DNA from: Limnoglobus roseus
GTDB taxonomy: Bacteria; Planctomycetota; Planctomycetia; Gemmatales; Gemmataceae
Length of the DNA: 64,000 nt
NCBI RefSeq assembly: GCF_008254045.1
Contig: NZ_CP042425.1
Coordinates: 9,252,163 to 9,316,162, forward strand
Reading direction: 5' to 3'
The position numbers and the translations under genes were made by a program. Below, piece after piece: positions 1 to 7,627 of the stretch; within the stretch, counting starts at the first letter, position 1, and each line of letters begins with the position of its first letter. The notes under the pieces are model-generated. The model was given only the letters and a program-made list of their open reading frames with translations, ran no database searches and was not told where the DNA came from.

Positions 1-578
1 AGGCTGAAGTTCTGCATGTTCCGCGCGCCGATCTGGATAATGTCAGTCGCTTCTTCCACCGCCTCCGCGTGTTCGGTGTCCATCAGTTCCGTGACGATGC
101 CGATGCCGGTCTTCGCCCGCATCTTTTGGAGCAGCTTCAGCCCTTCGAGGCCCATCCCCTGAAAGCTGTACGGGCTAGTCCGTGGCTTGAACGCCCCGGC
201 CCGCATGAGTTTCACGCCCTTCGACAGCAAGAACTCGGCCGTCTGCACCAGGAGTTTCTCGCTCTCGACCGAGCACGGCCCGCCGATGACGGTGAACGTC
301 TGCGACCCGATGTCGGACTGCGGCAGTGTGATCGTCGTGTTCTCGCGGTGCATCTCGCGGCTGGCGAGTTTGTACGGCTTCGTCACGCGAATCGCTTCCG
401 CGACGCCGGGCATCACTTCGAAGTGCCCCGGATCAACCGACCCGGTGTTACCGGTCATGCCGATGGCCGTGCGGGTGGCCCCCGGCAGGGGGTGCGGCGT
501 GAGGCCGAGTTCGCGGACGGCGGCGACGACGGCGTCGATCTGCGGCGCGGTCGCGAGCGATTGCATGACGATCAGCAT
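1..578 (-). CDS. aroF: 3-deoxy-7-phosphoheptulonate synthase, N-terminal part (cut by window edge)
   Basis: This would condense phosphoenolpyruvate and erythrose 4-phosphate in the first step of the shikimate pathway. Reading from 578 leftwards, residues 1-70 look like the small ferredoxin-like domain of the Thermotoga-type enzyme (MLIVMQSLATAPQIDAVV). The TIM barrel then begins with VIGGPCSVES, followed by LMRAGAFKPRTSPYSFQG and GIVTELMD, and the frame is still open at base 1 (IQIGARNMQNF). Those motifs are diagnostic of the AroF/KDO8P-synthase-like fold. The ATG at 578 is the first in frame; an ATG at 566 is a weaker alternative. A perfect TATAAT lies 45 nt upstream. About half the protein is missing, so completeness cannot be judged. 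Confidence 0.9.
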   Translation of the reverse strand, partial: MLIVMQSLATAPQIDAVVAAVRELGLTPHPLPGATRTAIGMTGNTGSVDPGHFEVMPGVAEAIRVTKPYKLASREMHRENTTITLPQSDIGSQTFTVIGGPCSVESEKLLVQTAEFLLSKGVKLMRAGAFKPRTSPYSFQGMGLEGLKLLQKMRAKTGIGIVTELMDTEHAEAVEEATDIIQIGARNMQNFS

Positions 579-622
579 GAGGTCACCGGTGTCGAATTCG
601 GCCGCGGAGGGAGCGAACGGGT

Positions 623-628
623 ATTATA
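623..628 (-). promoter_or_regulatory. Candidate -10 box for the DAHP synthase gene
   Basis: On the minus strand this hexamer is TATAAT, a perfect sigma70 -10 element, 45 nt upstream of the aroF start. I see no good -35 at the usual spacing, so the call rests on the -10 alone. It lies in the short gap between two divergent genes, where a promoter is expected. Confidence 0.4.
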
Positions 629-659
629 CAGCATGTCCCGCGTGACCCGGAGTGGTGGA

Positions 660-1535
660 ATGGGCCTGACCGACGCCGACGAACAGCCGGACGCCCTCGA
701 CGAAGAAGTCGACCTCGCGACGAAAGAGTTGGGCACGCCGGACGCCGTCTTCCGCGCCGGCGGCCGGTGGGCGCGGGTCAAGGCCATCGTCGGCATCCTG
801 CTCATCCTGTACGGCGTCGTGGCGAACTACGTCTGGTGGGTCCACGGCCCCGCTCAGTTCAACCACCTCCAGTTCCACATCCTGTTCTGGCCGCCGATCA
901 TCGGCACCGCCCTCCTCTGGTTCCTGTACCGCAACCGCGGGTTGCGCGTCCTCGTCTTCCCGACCGGCCTGTTGCGCCTCCGGCCGGACGAAGTCGAGTC
1001 GTTCCCGTGGGAAACGATCGCCGTCGTGCGGCAGAAGACTGACGCGAACGAACCCGAATACCGCTGGGGCGTGAACGGCCAACTGACGGCCTGTTGGCTG
1101 CCGGTGTCGGTCCCAGCAGTGCAGGTTTGGAATGCGTGGTTCGAGATTGAGCGGGCCGACGGCACGAAGACCCGCTTTACGCCCGCCGTGGCCGACTACA
1201 CCGACCTGGCCGAGCGAGTTCAGCGCGGCACGTTCTCGGTCCTCTGGCCAAAGCTCCTCGCCGACCTGGGCCGCGGGAAGTCCGTCGCCTTCGGCGACCT
1301 CTTCGTGACGCCCGAGGGCTTGCGACAAGGCGACCGAACGCTGTCGTGGGCGGAGATCAAAGAGGTGTCGTTGGTGCACAAGATTTTGACGATCAAGCGG
1401 AAGAACACCTGGCGGACGTGGCTGGTGAAGGACAGTTCGCAAGTGCCGAACCTGCACGTCCTCCTCGGCATCCTGACCGTGCTGGGGCCGAAGAAGGTGG
1501 AGGAGGAACCCGAAGAGGAAGCGATGGCCGAGTGA
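660..1535 (+). CDS. DUF6585-like membrane protein
   Basis: A 291-residue protein of unknown function. After an acidic N-terminus there are two hydrophobic segments at about residues 35-55 and 68-86 (VGILLILYGVVANYVW and LFWPPIIGTALLWFLY). A soluble domain follows, with the pattern of the DUF6585 family: VFPTGLLRLR, PWETIAVVRQ, VQRG near the middle, FGDLFVTPEGL, LSWAEIKEV, and PNLHVLLGIL near the end. The C-terminus is very acidic (VEEEPEEEAMAE). I chose the ATG at 660 with GGTGG just before it; an in-frame ATG at 633 adds nine residues that look non-coding. It converges on the acyltransferase gene and the two stop codons are one base apart. Confidence 0.7.
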   Translation: MGLTDADEQPDALDEEVDLATKELGTPDAVFRAGGRWARVKAIVGILLILYGVVANYVWWVHGPAQFNHLQFHILFWPPIIGTALLWFLYRNRGLRVLVFPTGLLRLRPDEVESFPWETIAVVRQKTDANEPEYRWGVNGQLTACWLPVSVPAVQVWNAWFEIERADGTKTRFTPAVADYTDLAERVQRGTFSVLWPKLLADLGRGKSVAFGDLFVTPEGLRQGDRTLSWAEIKEVSLVHKILTIKRKNTWRTWLVKDSSQVPNLHVLLGILTVLGPKKVEEEPEEEAMAE

Positions 1536-1536
1536 T

Positions 1537-2703
1537 TTATTCCCTCCCCCCTTGGGGGGGAGGGTTAGGGTGGGGGGTAGGCGGGGCCGAGGGCGAGACA
1601 CTTTCTCTTCCCGTAGCAAACTCGTACCCCCCTCCCCAACCCTCCCCCCCAAGGGGGGAGGGAGAAAGGCGACTGGACGGGGTCCACCTTTCCCGCAGGC
1701 GGTTAAACGGCCTCTCGACGAAACGGTACAACACTTCCGCCATCGCGAACGCCAGCACGAACGCGGCAACCGCCTGCACCTCGGCCGGCAGCGGCAGCTT
1801 CTTCGCCAGCGTGATCGCCTCGATGTGAACGAGGTACAGCGAGTACGCGCGGCTCGCAACGAAGGCCAACAGCCGCGAGCGCACACGGTCTCGCCAGAAC
1901 GGCGACGAGTTCGCCAGCACGATCCAACTGCCGAAGATCACGGCCCACCCGCCGGTACCCCAATCGGGGAGCCACCACGCCCAGACCGTGCGGTTGACGG
2001 CCGCCACCCCGATCAGCACCAGCCCGAGGACCGCCAGCTGCAACGACGTGCGGCAGAGTGCGAGCCACGTTCGCGGCCGGTTCACGGCCAGCCACGCCAG
2101 CAGCACGCCGAGGCCGCACTGTTCGAAAATGACGTGCGTCTCGGTGATGTGATAGTCCGATCGGTGCGTGTAGAACCCCGCGACGTGGGCGACGATCAAG
2201 GCCAACACCACCACCGCGAGAACGGCGACGGCCCGCCGAAAGCGATAGCCGATCCACACGGCAGGGGCGATGAGCAAGTAGAAATGCTCCTCGACGCACA
2301 GCGACCACGTCACGCCGAGGAACGGCCGTTCCGGCAGGTAGTTTTGCAGGAAGAGGAGGTAACGCCAGTCGAACCGATCCGACTTCCCTTGCACGACGAA
2401 CTGCGCGAACGTGGCGAACAGCACCGCGTAGTAGGCCGGCATTGTCCGCAGCCAGCGGCGCGCCCAGAAGTGGCGGACGGCAACGGTGCCGGTGAGATTG
2501 GCCTCGCGGAAGAGTTGCGAGCCGAGTAGCCATCCGCTGAGGACAAAGAACAGATCGACGCCGCGGCCGCCGACACTGAGGGCGTCGGCGAGTGGCGTCC
2601 CACGGGCGAAGGAGTTCGCCAGGTGCGTGGCCAGCACCATCAGGATGGCGACACCCCGCAAGATATCGAGCGAGTGGTTGCGGGCTACTTCTTCACCCTC
2701 CAT
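1537..2703 (-). CDS. Acyltransferase family 3 (OafA/YrhL type) with a repeat-encoded tail
   Basis: An integral membrane O-acyltransferase, probably decorating the glycan made by the neighbouring genes. It opens with NHSLDILRGVAILMVLATH, the family motif with the catalytic-type His after the first helix. DLFFVLSGWLLG and SLCVEEHFYLL follow, then about ten hydrophobic segments and a late YSLYLVHIEAI and RFVERPFNRL, where the fold normally ends. The last 40 or so of the 388 residues (LSPSPLGGEGWGGGYEF...) are translation of the inverted repeat at 1541-1663, so the original C-terminus was probably altered. The start overlaps the upstream glycosyltransferase by 19 nt, which suggests one transcript. 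Confidence 0.85.
   Translation of the reverse strand: MEGEEVARNHSLDILRGVAILMVLATHLANSFARGTPLADALSVGGRGVDLFFVLSGWLLGSQLFREANLTGTVAVRHFWARRWLRTMPAYYAVLFATFAQFVVQGKSDRFDWRYLLFLQNYLPERPFLGVTWSLCVEEHFYLLIAPAVWIGYRFRRAVAVLAVVVLALIVAHVAGFYTHRSDYHITETHVIFEQCGLGVLLAWLAVNRPRTWLALCRTSLQLAVLGLVLIGVAAVNRTVWAWWLPDWGTGGWAVIFGSWIVLANSSPFWRDRVRSRLLAFVASRAYSLYLVHIEAITLAKKLPLPAEVQAVAAFVLAFAMAEVLYRFVERPFNRLRERWTPSSRLSPSPLGGEGWGGGYEFATGRESVSPSAPPTPHPNPPPQGGRE
1541..1663. repeat. Imperfect inverted repeat, 39-nt arms (G/C-tract palindrome)
   Basis: The left arm at 1541-1579 and the right arm at 1625-1663 are reverse complements at 37 of 39 positions, separated by 45 nt. Each arm contains CCCTCCCCCCTTGGGGGGGA, itself palindromic. 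It lies at the junction of two convergent genes and could terminate transcription on either strand. The whole element is read as protein by the acyltransferase gene. Confidence 0.85.
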
Positions 2704-3701
2704 ACCAAGCCCGCTGCCATCCGTAGCAGCCCTAGACCAGGCCGCCAGCGATCCTGCCGCGGGCCGTAGCGCCCGGTGAGGCCGTCGTACACGCCCTCCA
2801 GTACCGCGTCGGCCGAGTCGCGAAAGCCCCGCCCGCGCTCGTGGGCGTAACGGTGGAAGGCGTAGCCGAGGTAGTGTCGAAAGCCCTTCAGGAAGCGGCG
2901 GGCCGTCGGGCGGTTGCGGTGCTTGCGGAGGAGCCGCACGAGGTTACGGGCGTCGTAGTAGCGTTGCAGCTTCTTCCCCTCTCGCTGGAAGCTGCTCGAT
3001 CCCTTGTGCCAGACGATGGCGTCGGCGACGATGCCGCACTTCGTCACCGCCTGCGCCCGCAGGCACCAGTCGGACTCCTCGTGGATCAGGAAGAACGCCT
3101 CGTCTACCAGCCCGATCTTCTCCACCACGTCGCGGCGGATCATCAGGCAACAGCCGTTGACGATGTCACACTCGACGACGCCGACCCGCCCCTCCGCGTC
3201 GTGCGGCACGTCGATCGGCTGGAAGAAACCGTCGCGGTCGGGCCGGTTGAACACGACGCCGGTCGTCTGCACCTTTGTCGGCTCGTCCATGAACAGGATC
3301 ACCGGACCGAGCACGCCGTAATTCGGGAACGCTTCCGCCGCTTCCGTCAGTCGCCGCACGAACCGCGGCGGCACGACGGTGTCGTTGTTCAGCAGAATCG
3401 CCCACTCGGCCCCGCGGGCGAGGGCGTGCTGCACCCCGAGGTTGTTGCCGCCCGCCCACCCGCCGTTCACCTCACTGCGAACGAAGTCGGCCCAGGGGAA
3501 CTCGCGTTGAAGGATCGGGACGGCGTTTTCTTTCGAGGCGTTATCGACCACGACCACCGAGACGGCGTCGGGCACGTCGGCAAGCGACCGCAGGCACTTC
3601 CGCGTGTCGTCGAGGCCGTTGAAGTTGACGAGTACGACCCACAGGCGGTCGTTCCGGGGCGGCGATGTTGGGGCGGTCGGCAGTGGCAGCGTCTCGGTCA
3701 T
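2685..3701 (-). CDS. Glycosyltransferase family 2
   Basis: A cytoplasmic sugar transferase of 338 residues with the GT-A fold. The start of the domain reads LWVVLVNFNGLDDTRKCLRSL, then VVVVDNAS. GGWAGGNNLG is typical of rhamnosyltransferase-like members, and LLNNDTVV carries the metal-binding acidic position. FLIHEESDWCLRA holds the likely catalytic-base region. A basic C-terminal region (AGLVWRVKK) may touch the membrane. The gene starts inside the last four bases of the upstream glycosyltransferase (ATGA overlap) and its end overlaps the acyltransferase start, so the three are likely translationally coupled. The sugar and acceptor cannot be told from sequence. Confidence 0.88.
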   Translation of the reverse strand: MTETLPLPTAPTSPPRNDRLWVVLVNFNGLDDTRKCLRSLADVPDAVSVVVVDNASKENAVPILQREFPWADFVRSEVNGGWAGGNNLGVQHALARGAEWAILLNNDTVVPPRFVRRLTEAAEAFPNYGVLGPVILFMDEPTKVQTTGVVFNRPDRDGFFQPIDVPHDAEGRVGVVECDIVNGCCLMIRRDVVEKIGLVDEAFFLIHEESDWCLRAQAVTKCGIVADAIVWHKGSSSFQREGKKLQRYYDARNLVRLLRKHRNRPTARRFLKGFRHYLGYAFHRYAHERGRGFRDSADAVLEGVYDGLTGRYGPRQDRWRPGLGLLRMAAGLVWRVKK

Positions 3702-4645
3702 TCGCCCGCACGGTGTTGCACGCCCTTCGGGTCGCGGCGGGTCAGGATTGACCAGTACAGCCCGACGAGGCGGATCAGTTTCAGTTCACAATAGAACGCT
3801 TCCGCCCGGTCGGCGCGGAGAAGTGCCCGCACGTAGCCCGACAGGTACGGCCACTGCTGCCGCAGGAAATACCGGGGCAGGCCGAACAGTTTTGGCACCC
3901 GCTGCGACTCGTCGCGGAGGAGCATCAAGTGGTTCGGACTGCCGCCCCAGGTGTACCGGCGGTAGAAGGCCTTGGTACACCGGGACGCGGGAATGTAATG
4001 GCGGACCACGGCGGCCGGTTCGTAGGCGACGGCGACGCCGGACCGGTGGGCCCGCTGGAACAGGTCGATGTCCTCGCCGCCGGCCATCCGGCCGCGGCCG
4101 ATGTCGGTCCGGTAGCCGCCGATCTTGGCCACGATCGACGTGCGGAAGGCCATGTTCACGTTGAAGCCGACGACGTGCGGTTCCTTCACCACCCGCGGCG
4201 GCCCACCGAGGTCGATCAGGGCGAACATGCCCCGGTACTTCTCGGTAAACCACGACGGCGGCCGGCCCGTCTCCCAGAGGGGTTCGACCTTGCCGAAGAC
4301 CATCTCGGCGTCGAACCGTTCCAACGCGGTCAGCGTCTTCTCGATCCAGTCGGGTTCGGGGAAGGCGTCGTCGTCGGTCCAGGCGATGATGTCGCCGCGG
4401 GCCTCGGCGACGGCCCGGTTGCGGGCCAGAGCGATCCCGGCTTGCGGCTCGAAGGCCCGGCGGATGGGCAACCGGCCGGCGTGATTCGCCACCACCGCGT
4501 CGGTGTCGTCGGTGCTGTTGTTGTTCACCACCAGCACTTCCCAGTCGGTGCCGGGCGGGACGCGGAGCGTCTCCAGGTGCGTGAGAACCCGGTCGAGCAT
4601 GGGTGCCCGGTTCCAGGTGCAGATGGCAACGGTGACGAACGACAT
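3698..4645 (-). CDS. Glycosyltransferase family 2
   Basis: A 315-residue GT-A glycosyltransferase. It begins MSFVTVAICTWNRAPMLDRV, followed by VLVVNNNSTDDT, GIALARNRAV and IAWTDDDAFPEPDW (the acidic metal motif). The frame is open upstream to 4780, but that extension is low-complexity Arg-rich sequence that overlaps the previous gene. The start at 4645 gives a TGATG junction with the upstream stop, which is the better choice. It is closely similar in architecture to the next gene upstream, and the two are probably paralogues adding successive sugars. I see no membrane helix. Confidence 0.88.
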   Translation of the reverse strand: MSFVTVAICTWNRAPMLDRVLTHLETLRVPPGTDWEVLVVNNNSTDDTDAVVANHAGRLPIRRAFEPQAGIALARNRAVAEARGDIIAWTDDDAFPEPDWIEKTLTALERFDAEMVFGKVEPLWETGRPPSWFTEKYRGMFALIDLGGPPRVVKEPHVVGFNVNMAFRTSIVAKIGGYRTDIGRGRMAGGEDIDLFQRAHRSGVAVAYEPAAVVRHYIPASRCTKAFYRRYTWGGSPNHLMLLRDESQRVPKLFGLPRYFLRQQWPYLSGYVRALLRADRAEAFYCELKLIRLVGLYWSILTRRDPKGVQHRAGE

Positions 4646-5583
4646 CAACGGTACGGGGGCGAGCCAATCCGGGAGGCTTCGTCGGCGTAGCCGGCGAGTT
4701 TCGCGGCGGTCAGGTAGTGCGCGAGCCAATCGGGTCGGTTCGCCTGTCGGCCGAGCCAGGCCCGCACCCGCGCCTTCCAACTACCCAGCACGGCCCAACG
4801 CGGCCGCCCCAGGAGAGTGGGGGCCGGCGTTACGCCCTCGAGCCGAACTTGCGTGCGGCCGAGCGCCTCGAAGTACCGCCAGAAGTGCACGACCGTCGTG
4901 CGATCCGGCGGGATATAGTGTTGTATTTCCGTGGAGCCGATCCACACACCGGGAATACCCGCGTTTTGTACCGCCCGCACGACCGACACCTCGTCCGCCC
5001 CGATCAGACCGGTTTTCACGCGGCCGAACTTCGGGTCGAACCGGAACCGCCGCAGCACGTCGGTGCGGTACCCCATATTCGCGCCGAACGGCCCCTCACC
5101 GGGCGCGAACGGGCGGATTTCCGTGCCGTAGTCTTTCAGCGAATACACGGGGGCCAGAAGGGGCAGGTTCGCCTCGATCATCGCACGGGTGGCCGCCGGA
5201 ATCTCGTCCGCGAACCACGGCGTCACGCGCCCGCCGAAGTACCCGGCGTCGGGGTAAAACTGAGCGATGCGGGCGTACTCGGCCACCCAGGTTTCGGAGG
5301 CGTTCACGTCGTCGTCGGTCCAGAGGACCAACTCGCCGCGGGCTTCGTCGACGGCCCGGTTGCGGGCGTGCGAGTGCCCTTGTTGCGTTTCCACCACCCG
5401 CCGCAGGGGTAGCGTCTTCGCGTGCTTCTCGGCCACGGCCGCGGTGTCGTCGGTGCAATTGTTATCGACGAGTACGATTTCCCACTCGACGCCGGCCGGG
5501 ATCCGCTGGCGGTGCAAATGCGTCAGTGTGCGGTCGAGCAACAGCGAGCGGTTCCAGGTGCAGATGGCGACGGTGATGAGCAT
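4645..5583 (-). CDS. Glycosyltransferase family 2
   Basis: A 312-residue GT-A glycosyltransferase and the first of three consecutive ones. The core motifs are MLITVAICTWNRSLLLDRTL, EIVLVDNNCTDDT, HSHARNRAVDEARGELVLW and WTDDDVN. It resembles its downstream neighbour (same CTWNR start and NRAV motif). The frame continues upstream to 5628, but that part (MFSVPSVVKSVLLFY) is read from the inverted repeat at 5603-5710, so I start at the ATG at 5583. It is separated from the Wzt-like gene by 133 nt, mostly occupied by that repeat. Confidence 0.87.
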   Translation of the reverse strand: MLITVAICTWNRSLLLDRTLTHLHRQRIPAGVEWEIVLVDNNCTDDTAAVAEKHAKTLPLRRVVETQQGHSHARNRAVDEARGELVLWTDDDVNASETWVAEYARIAQFYPDAGYFGGRVTPWFADEIPAATRAMIEANLPLLAPVYSLKDYGTEIRPFAPGEGPFGANMGYRTDVLRRFRFDPKFGRVKTGLIGADEVSVVRAVQNAGIPGVWIGSTEIQHYIPPDRTTVVHFWRYFEALGRTQVRLEGVTPAPTLLGRPRWAVLGSWKARVRAWLGRQANRPDWLAHYLTAAKLAGYADEASRIGSPPYR

Positions 5584-5602
5584 GTAGAAGAGCAATACCG
5601 AT

Positions 5603-5710
5603 TTCACCACAGAGGGCACAGAGAACACCGAGGAAGAACCGAGGGCAGTTCAGAAGACCAAACCCAGCCTTATGCCTTTTCTCTGTGTTCTCTGTGCCCT
5701 CTGTGGTGAA
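5603..5710. repeat. Perfect 26-bp inverted repeat, 56-nt spacer
   Basis: Arms at 5603-5628 and 5685-5710 are exact reverse complements; the left arm begins TTCACCACAGAGGGCACAGA. It fills the gap between the Wzt-like ATPase gene and the first glycosyltransferase gene inside what otherwise looks like one operon. It could form a long hairpin in the mRNA and set the ratio of export to assembly genes. The sequence resembles dispersed repeats that I recall from other large bacterial genomes, but no second copy is in this window. Confidence 0.9.
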
Positions 5711-5716
5711 TCCGCA

Positions 5717-7000
5717 TTACTCCGCGGCCTTTACGCCCTTCCACTCGGTGTCGTAGGCGATCACGCCGAGTTCGGTGTTCGTGTACAGGTGCCGCGAGCG
5801 GTCGTCGCCGACCACGTCGTAGACCAGCGCATTCTCGACGAAGTCGAGCAGCGTTTGGTTCTCCAGGGCGATCCGCAACGACACCATGATCGGGTTGCCC
5901 GGCCGGATGGCGACGTTCTTGAACCGGCACTCGTACCCCTGTCGGCCCTTTGTCAGCGTCACTGGGAAGTGCGATTCGTCCGTCCAGCCGCTGATGAGCC
6001 GCGTGCCGTGGAGGGTCTGCACCGCCACGAGGATGTTCGCGTCCGGCAGGTCGGTCGTCGCTTCCACGTCCATGTGCAGGATCAGGTCGTCGCCGGTCGT
6101 GAAGACTGTCAGCGGGCGGCCGTCGTTGTCCACGAGGCCGGCCCGCACGAACTTCGCCCGACCGTCGCCGGTGCGGGTCTTGTTCCGCAGGTCGCCGGTG
6201 CGGGCGTCGACGAGCAGTTGGTCCATGTAGTGCTGCACAACGTCGCCGGCCGGGCCGACTTCCACGACTTGCCCGCGTTCCAGCATCACCGCCCGCTGAC
6301 AGAGGCGGGGGATTTGCTGCATGTTGTGCGAGACGAACAGGATCGTCTTGCCCGACCGCGCCAGGTCCATCATGCGGTCGATGCACCGCTTCTGGAAGTT
6401 CGCGTCGCCGACGGCCAGCACCTCATCGACGATGAGAATTTCCGGGTCCAGGTGGGCAACGACGGCGAACGCCAGGCGGACGTACATGCCGGACGAGTAC
6501 CGCTTCACCGGCGTGTCGAGGAACTTGCCGACCTCCGAGAACTCGACGATCTGATCGAACTTCGCGTTGATCTCCCGGCGGGACATGCCGAGGATGCTGC
6601 CGTTCATGTAGACGTTTTCGCGGCCGGTCAACTCCGGGTGAAAGCCGGTACCGACTTCGAGGAGGCTGCCCAACCGGCCGCGGATTTCGATGCGGCCCTG
6701 CGTCGGCTCCGTAATGCGGGAGAGCACCTTCAAGAGCGTCGATTTGCCGGCCCCGTTGCGACCGATGAGCGCGACCGCCTCGCCGGGGTTGACCTCGAAG
6801 GAAGCGTCTTTGACGGCCCAAAAACTGTTCGCGTCGTCCGCGAAGCGACCCGGTTGCAGTAACGCACGGACCTTCCGCAACGTGCCCGAGGCGAACCGCC
6901 GGACCGAGTCCGTGATGTTCGGCAGGTCGCCGACCATCGCCTGGTTCGCCCCGATGGCGTACCGCTTCGAGACGTTCTCCACTCGCAGGGCCGGTTTCAT
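5717..7000 (-). CDS. wzt: Polysaccharide ABC exporter ATPase with C-terminal glycan-binding domain (Wzt-like)
   Basis: The ATP-hydrolysing subunit of a glycan exporter, 427 residues. The ATPase domain spans about residues 1-245, with Walker A GRNGAGKST, signature YSSGMYVRL and Walker B ILIVDEVLAVGD. The insert GSILGMSRREI is typical of O-antigen and teichoic acid exporters. The remaining 170 or so residues are a beta-rich extension (TTGDDLILHMDV, LISGWTDESHFPVTL, GYECRFKNVAIRPG) matching the Wzt C-terminal domain, which recognises the capped end of the glycan. It starts 6 nt after the SIS gene and pairs with the permease at 7628-8572. This points to ABC-dependent rather than Wzx/Wzy export. 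Confidence 0.92.
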   Translation of the reverse strand: MKPALRVENVSKRYAIGANQAMVGDLPNITDSVRRFASGTLRKVRALLQPGRFADDANSFWAVKDASFEVNPGEAVALIGRNGAGKSTLLKVLSRITEPTQGRIEIRGRLGSLLEVGTGFHPELTGRENVYMNGSILGMSRREINAKFDQIVEFSEVGKFLDTPVKRYSSGMYVRLAFAVVAHLDPEILIVDEVLAVGDANFQKRCIDRMMDLARSGKTILFVSHNMQQIPRLCQRAVMLERGQVVEVGPAGDVVQHYMDQLLVDARTGDLRNKTRTGDGRAKFVRAGLVDNDGRPLTVFTTGDDLILHMDVEATTDLPDANILVAVQTLHGTRLISGWTDESHFPVTLTKGRQGYECRFKNVAIRPGNPIMVSLRIALENQTLLDFVENALVYDVVGDDRSRHLYTNTELGVIAYDTEWKGVKAAE

Positions 7001-7006
7001 GTCGGG

Positions 7007-7600
7007 TTAACTTTCGCTCAGTCGGCGGTACAGGTCGTCCACGACCCAGTGAAAGGCCGCGAGGTGGAGCGTCTCGACGATGCCCATGTCTTTCAGGTCG
7101 ACGTGCAGGTTGTGCTGCGTGAGGCCGCGGAGTTTGCCGCCGTCGAAGCCGGTGCAGCCGTAGGTCGTGAGCTTGTGCTTGTTCGCCCACTCGACGGCCC
7201 GCAGGACGTTCGGGCTGTTGCCGCTGCCACTGATGGCAATGAGCAGGTCGCCTTCGGACGCCAGGTTTTTCAGCTGTTCGAGGAAGACGCGGTCGAACCC
7301 CTCGTCGTTGCCCCACGCCAGAATATAGGGCGTGTTGTCGGTCAGGCTGAGGATTTTGAACCGCTTCTTGGCGTCGTCGTCGAAGTCCTGCCGGCGGAGC
7401 GTGCCCTTGCCGATGTCCTCGCAGAAGTGCGAGGCGTTCGACCCGCTGCCGCCGTTGCCGATGACGAAGATCAACTTGCCCTTGCGGTAGCAGTCGTACA
7501 TCAGGTCGGCGAGCTTCGTCACTTCGGCCGGTTCGAGTCGCAAGAGTTCGTCGGCGATCCGCTTCAAGAACGGGCCCGCGGGCATCGTTGCTCCGAGCAT
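7007..7600 (-). CDS. gmhA: SIS-domain sugar isomerase, phosphoheptose isomerase-like
   Basis: A 197-residue single SIS-domain protein of the GmhA size and type. GmhA converts sedoheptulose 7-phosphate to D-glycero-D-manno-heptose 7-phosphate. Visible motifs are FVIGNGGSGSNASHFCEDIGKG, AWGNDEGFDRVFLEQL and LIAISGSGNSPNVLRA, with a late ETLHLAAFHWVVDDL helix. These match the phosphate-binding loops and the His/Glu region of GmhA, though related SIS proteins such as DiaA share them. Its place between permease and ATPase genes of a glycan exporter supports a role in making a heptose precursor. Spacing is 27 nt to the permease gene and 6 nt to the ATPase gene. Confidence 0.8.
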   Translation of the reverse strand: MLGATMPAGPFLKRIADELLRLEPAEVTKLADLMYDCYRKGKLIFVIGNGGSGSNASHFCEDIGKGTLRRQDFDDDAKKRFKILSLTDNTPYILAWGNDEGFDRVFLEQLKNLASEGDLLIAISGSGNSPNVLRAVEWANKHKLTTYGCTGFDGGKLRGLTQHNLHVDLKDMGIVETLHLAAFHWVVDDLYRRLSES

Positions 7601-7627
7601 GGCAATTTCCTCAGGAGGGGTTATGCC

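Noticed and set aside
69..632. Plus-strand frame upstream of the DUF6585 gene
   Set aside because: It is antisense to the DAHP synthase gene, whose motifs are unmistakable; the extension is only an open frame joined to the real gene.
5584..5628. 15-codon N-terminal extension of the glycosyltransferase at 4645-5583
   Set aside because: Those codons are the arm of the inverted repeat, and the family domain starts at MLITVAICTWNR.
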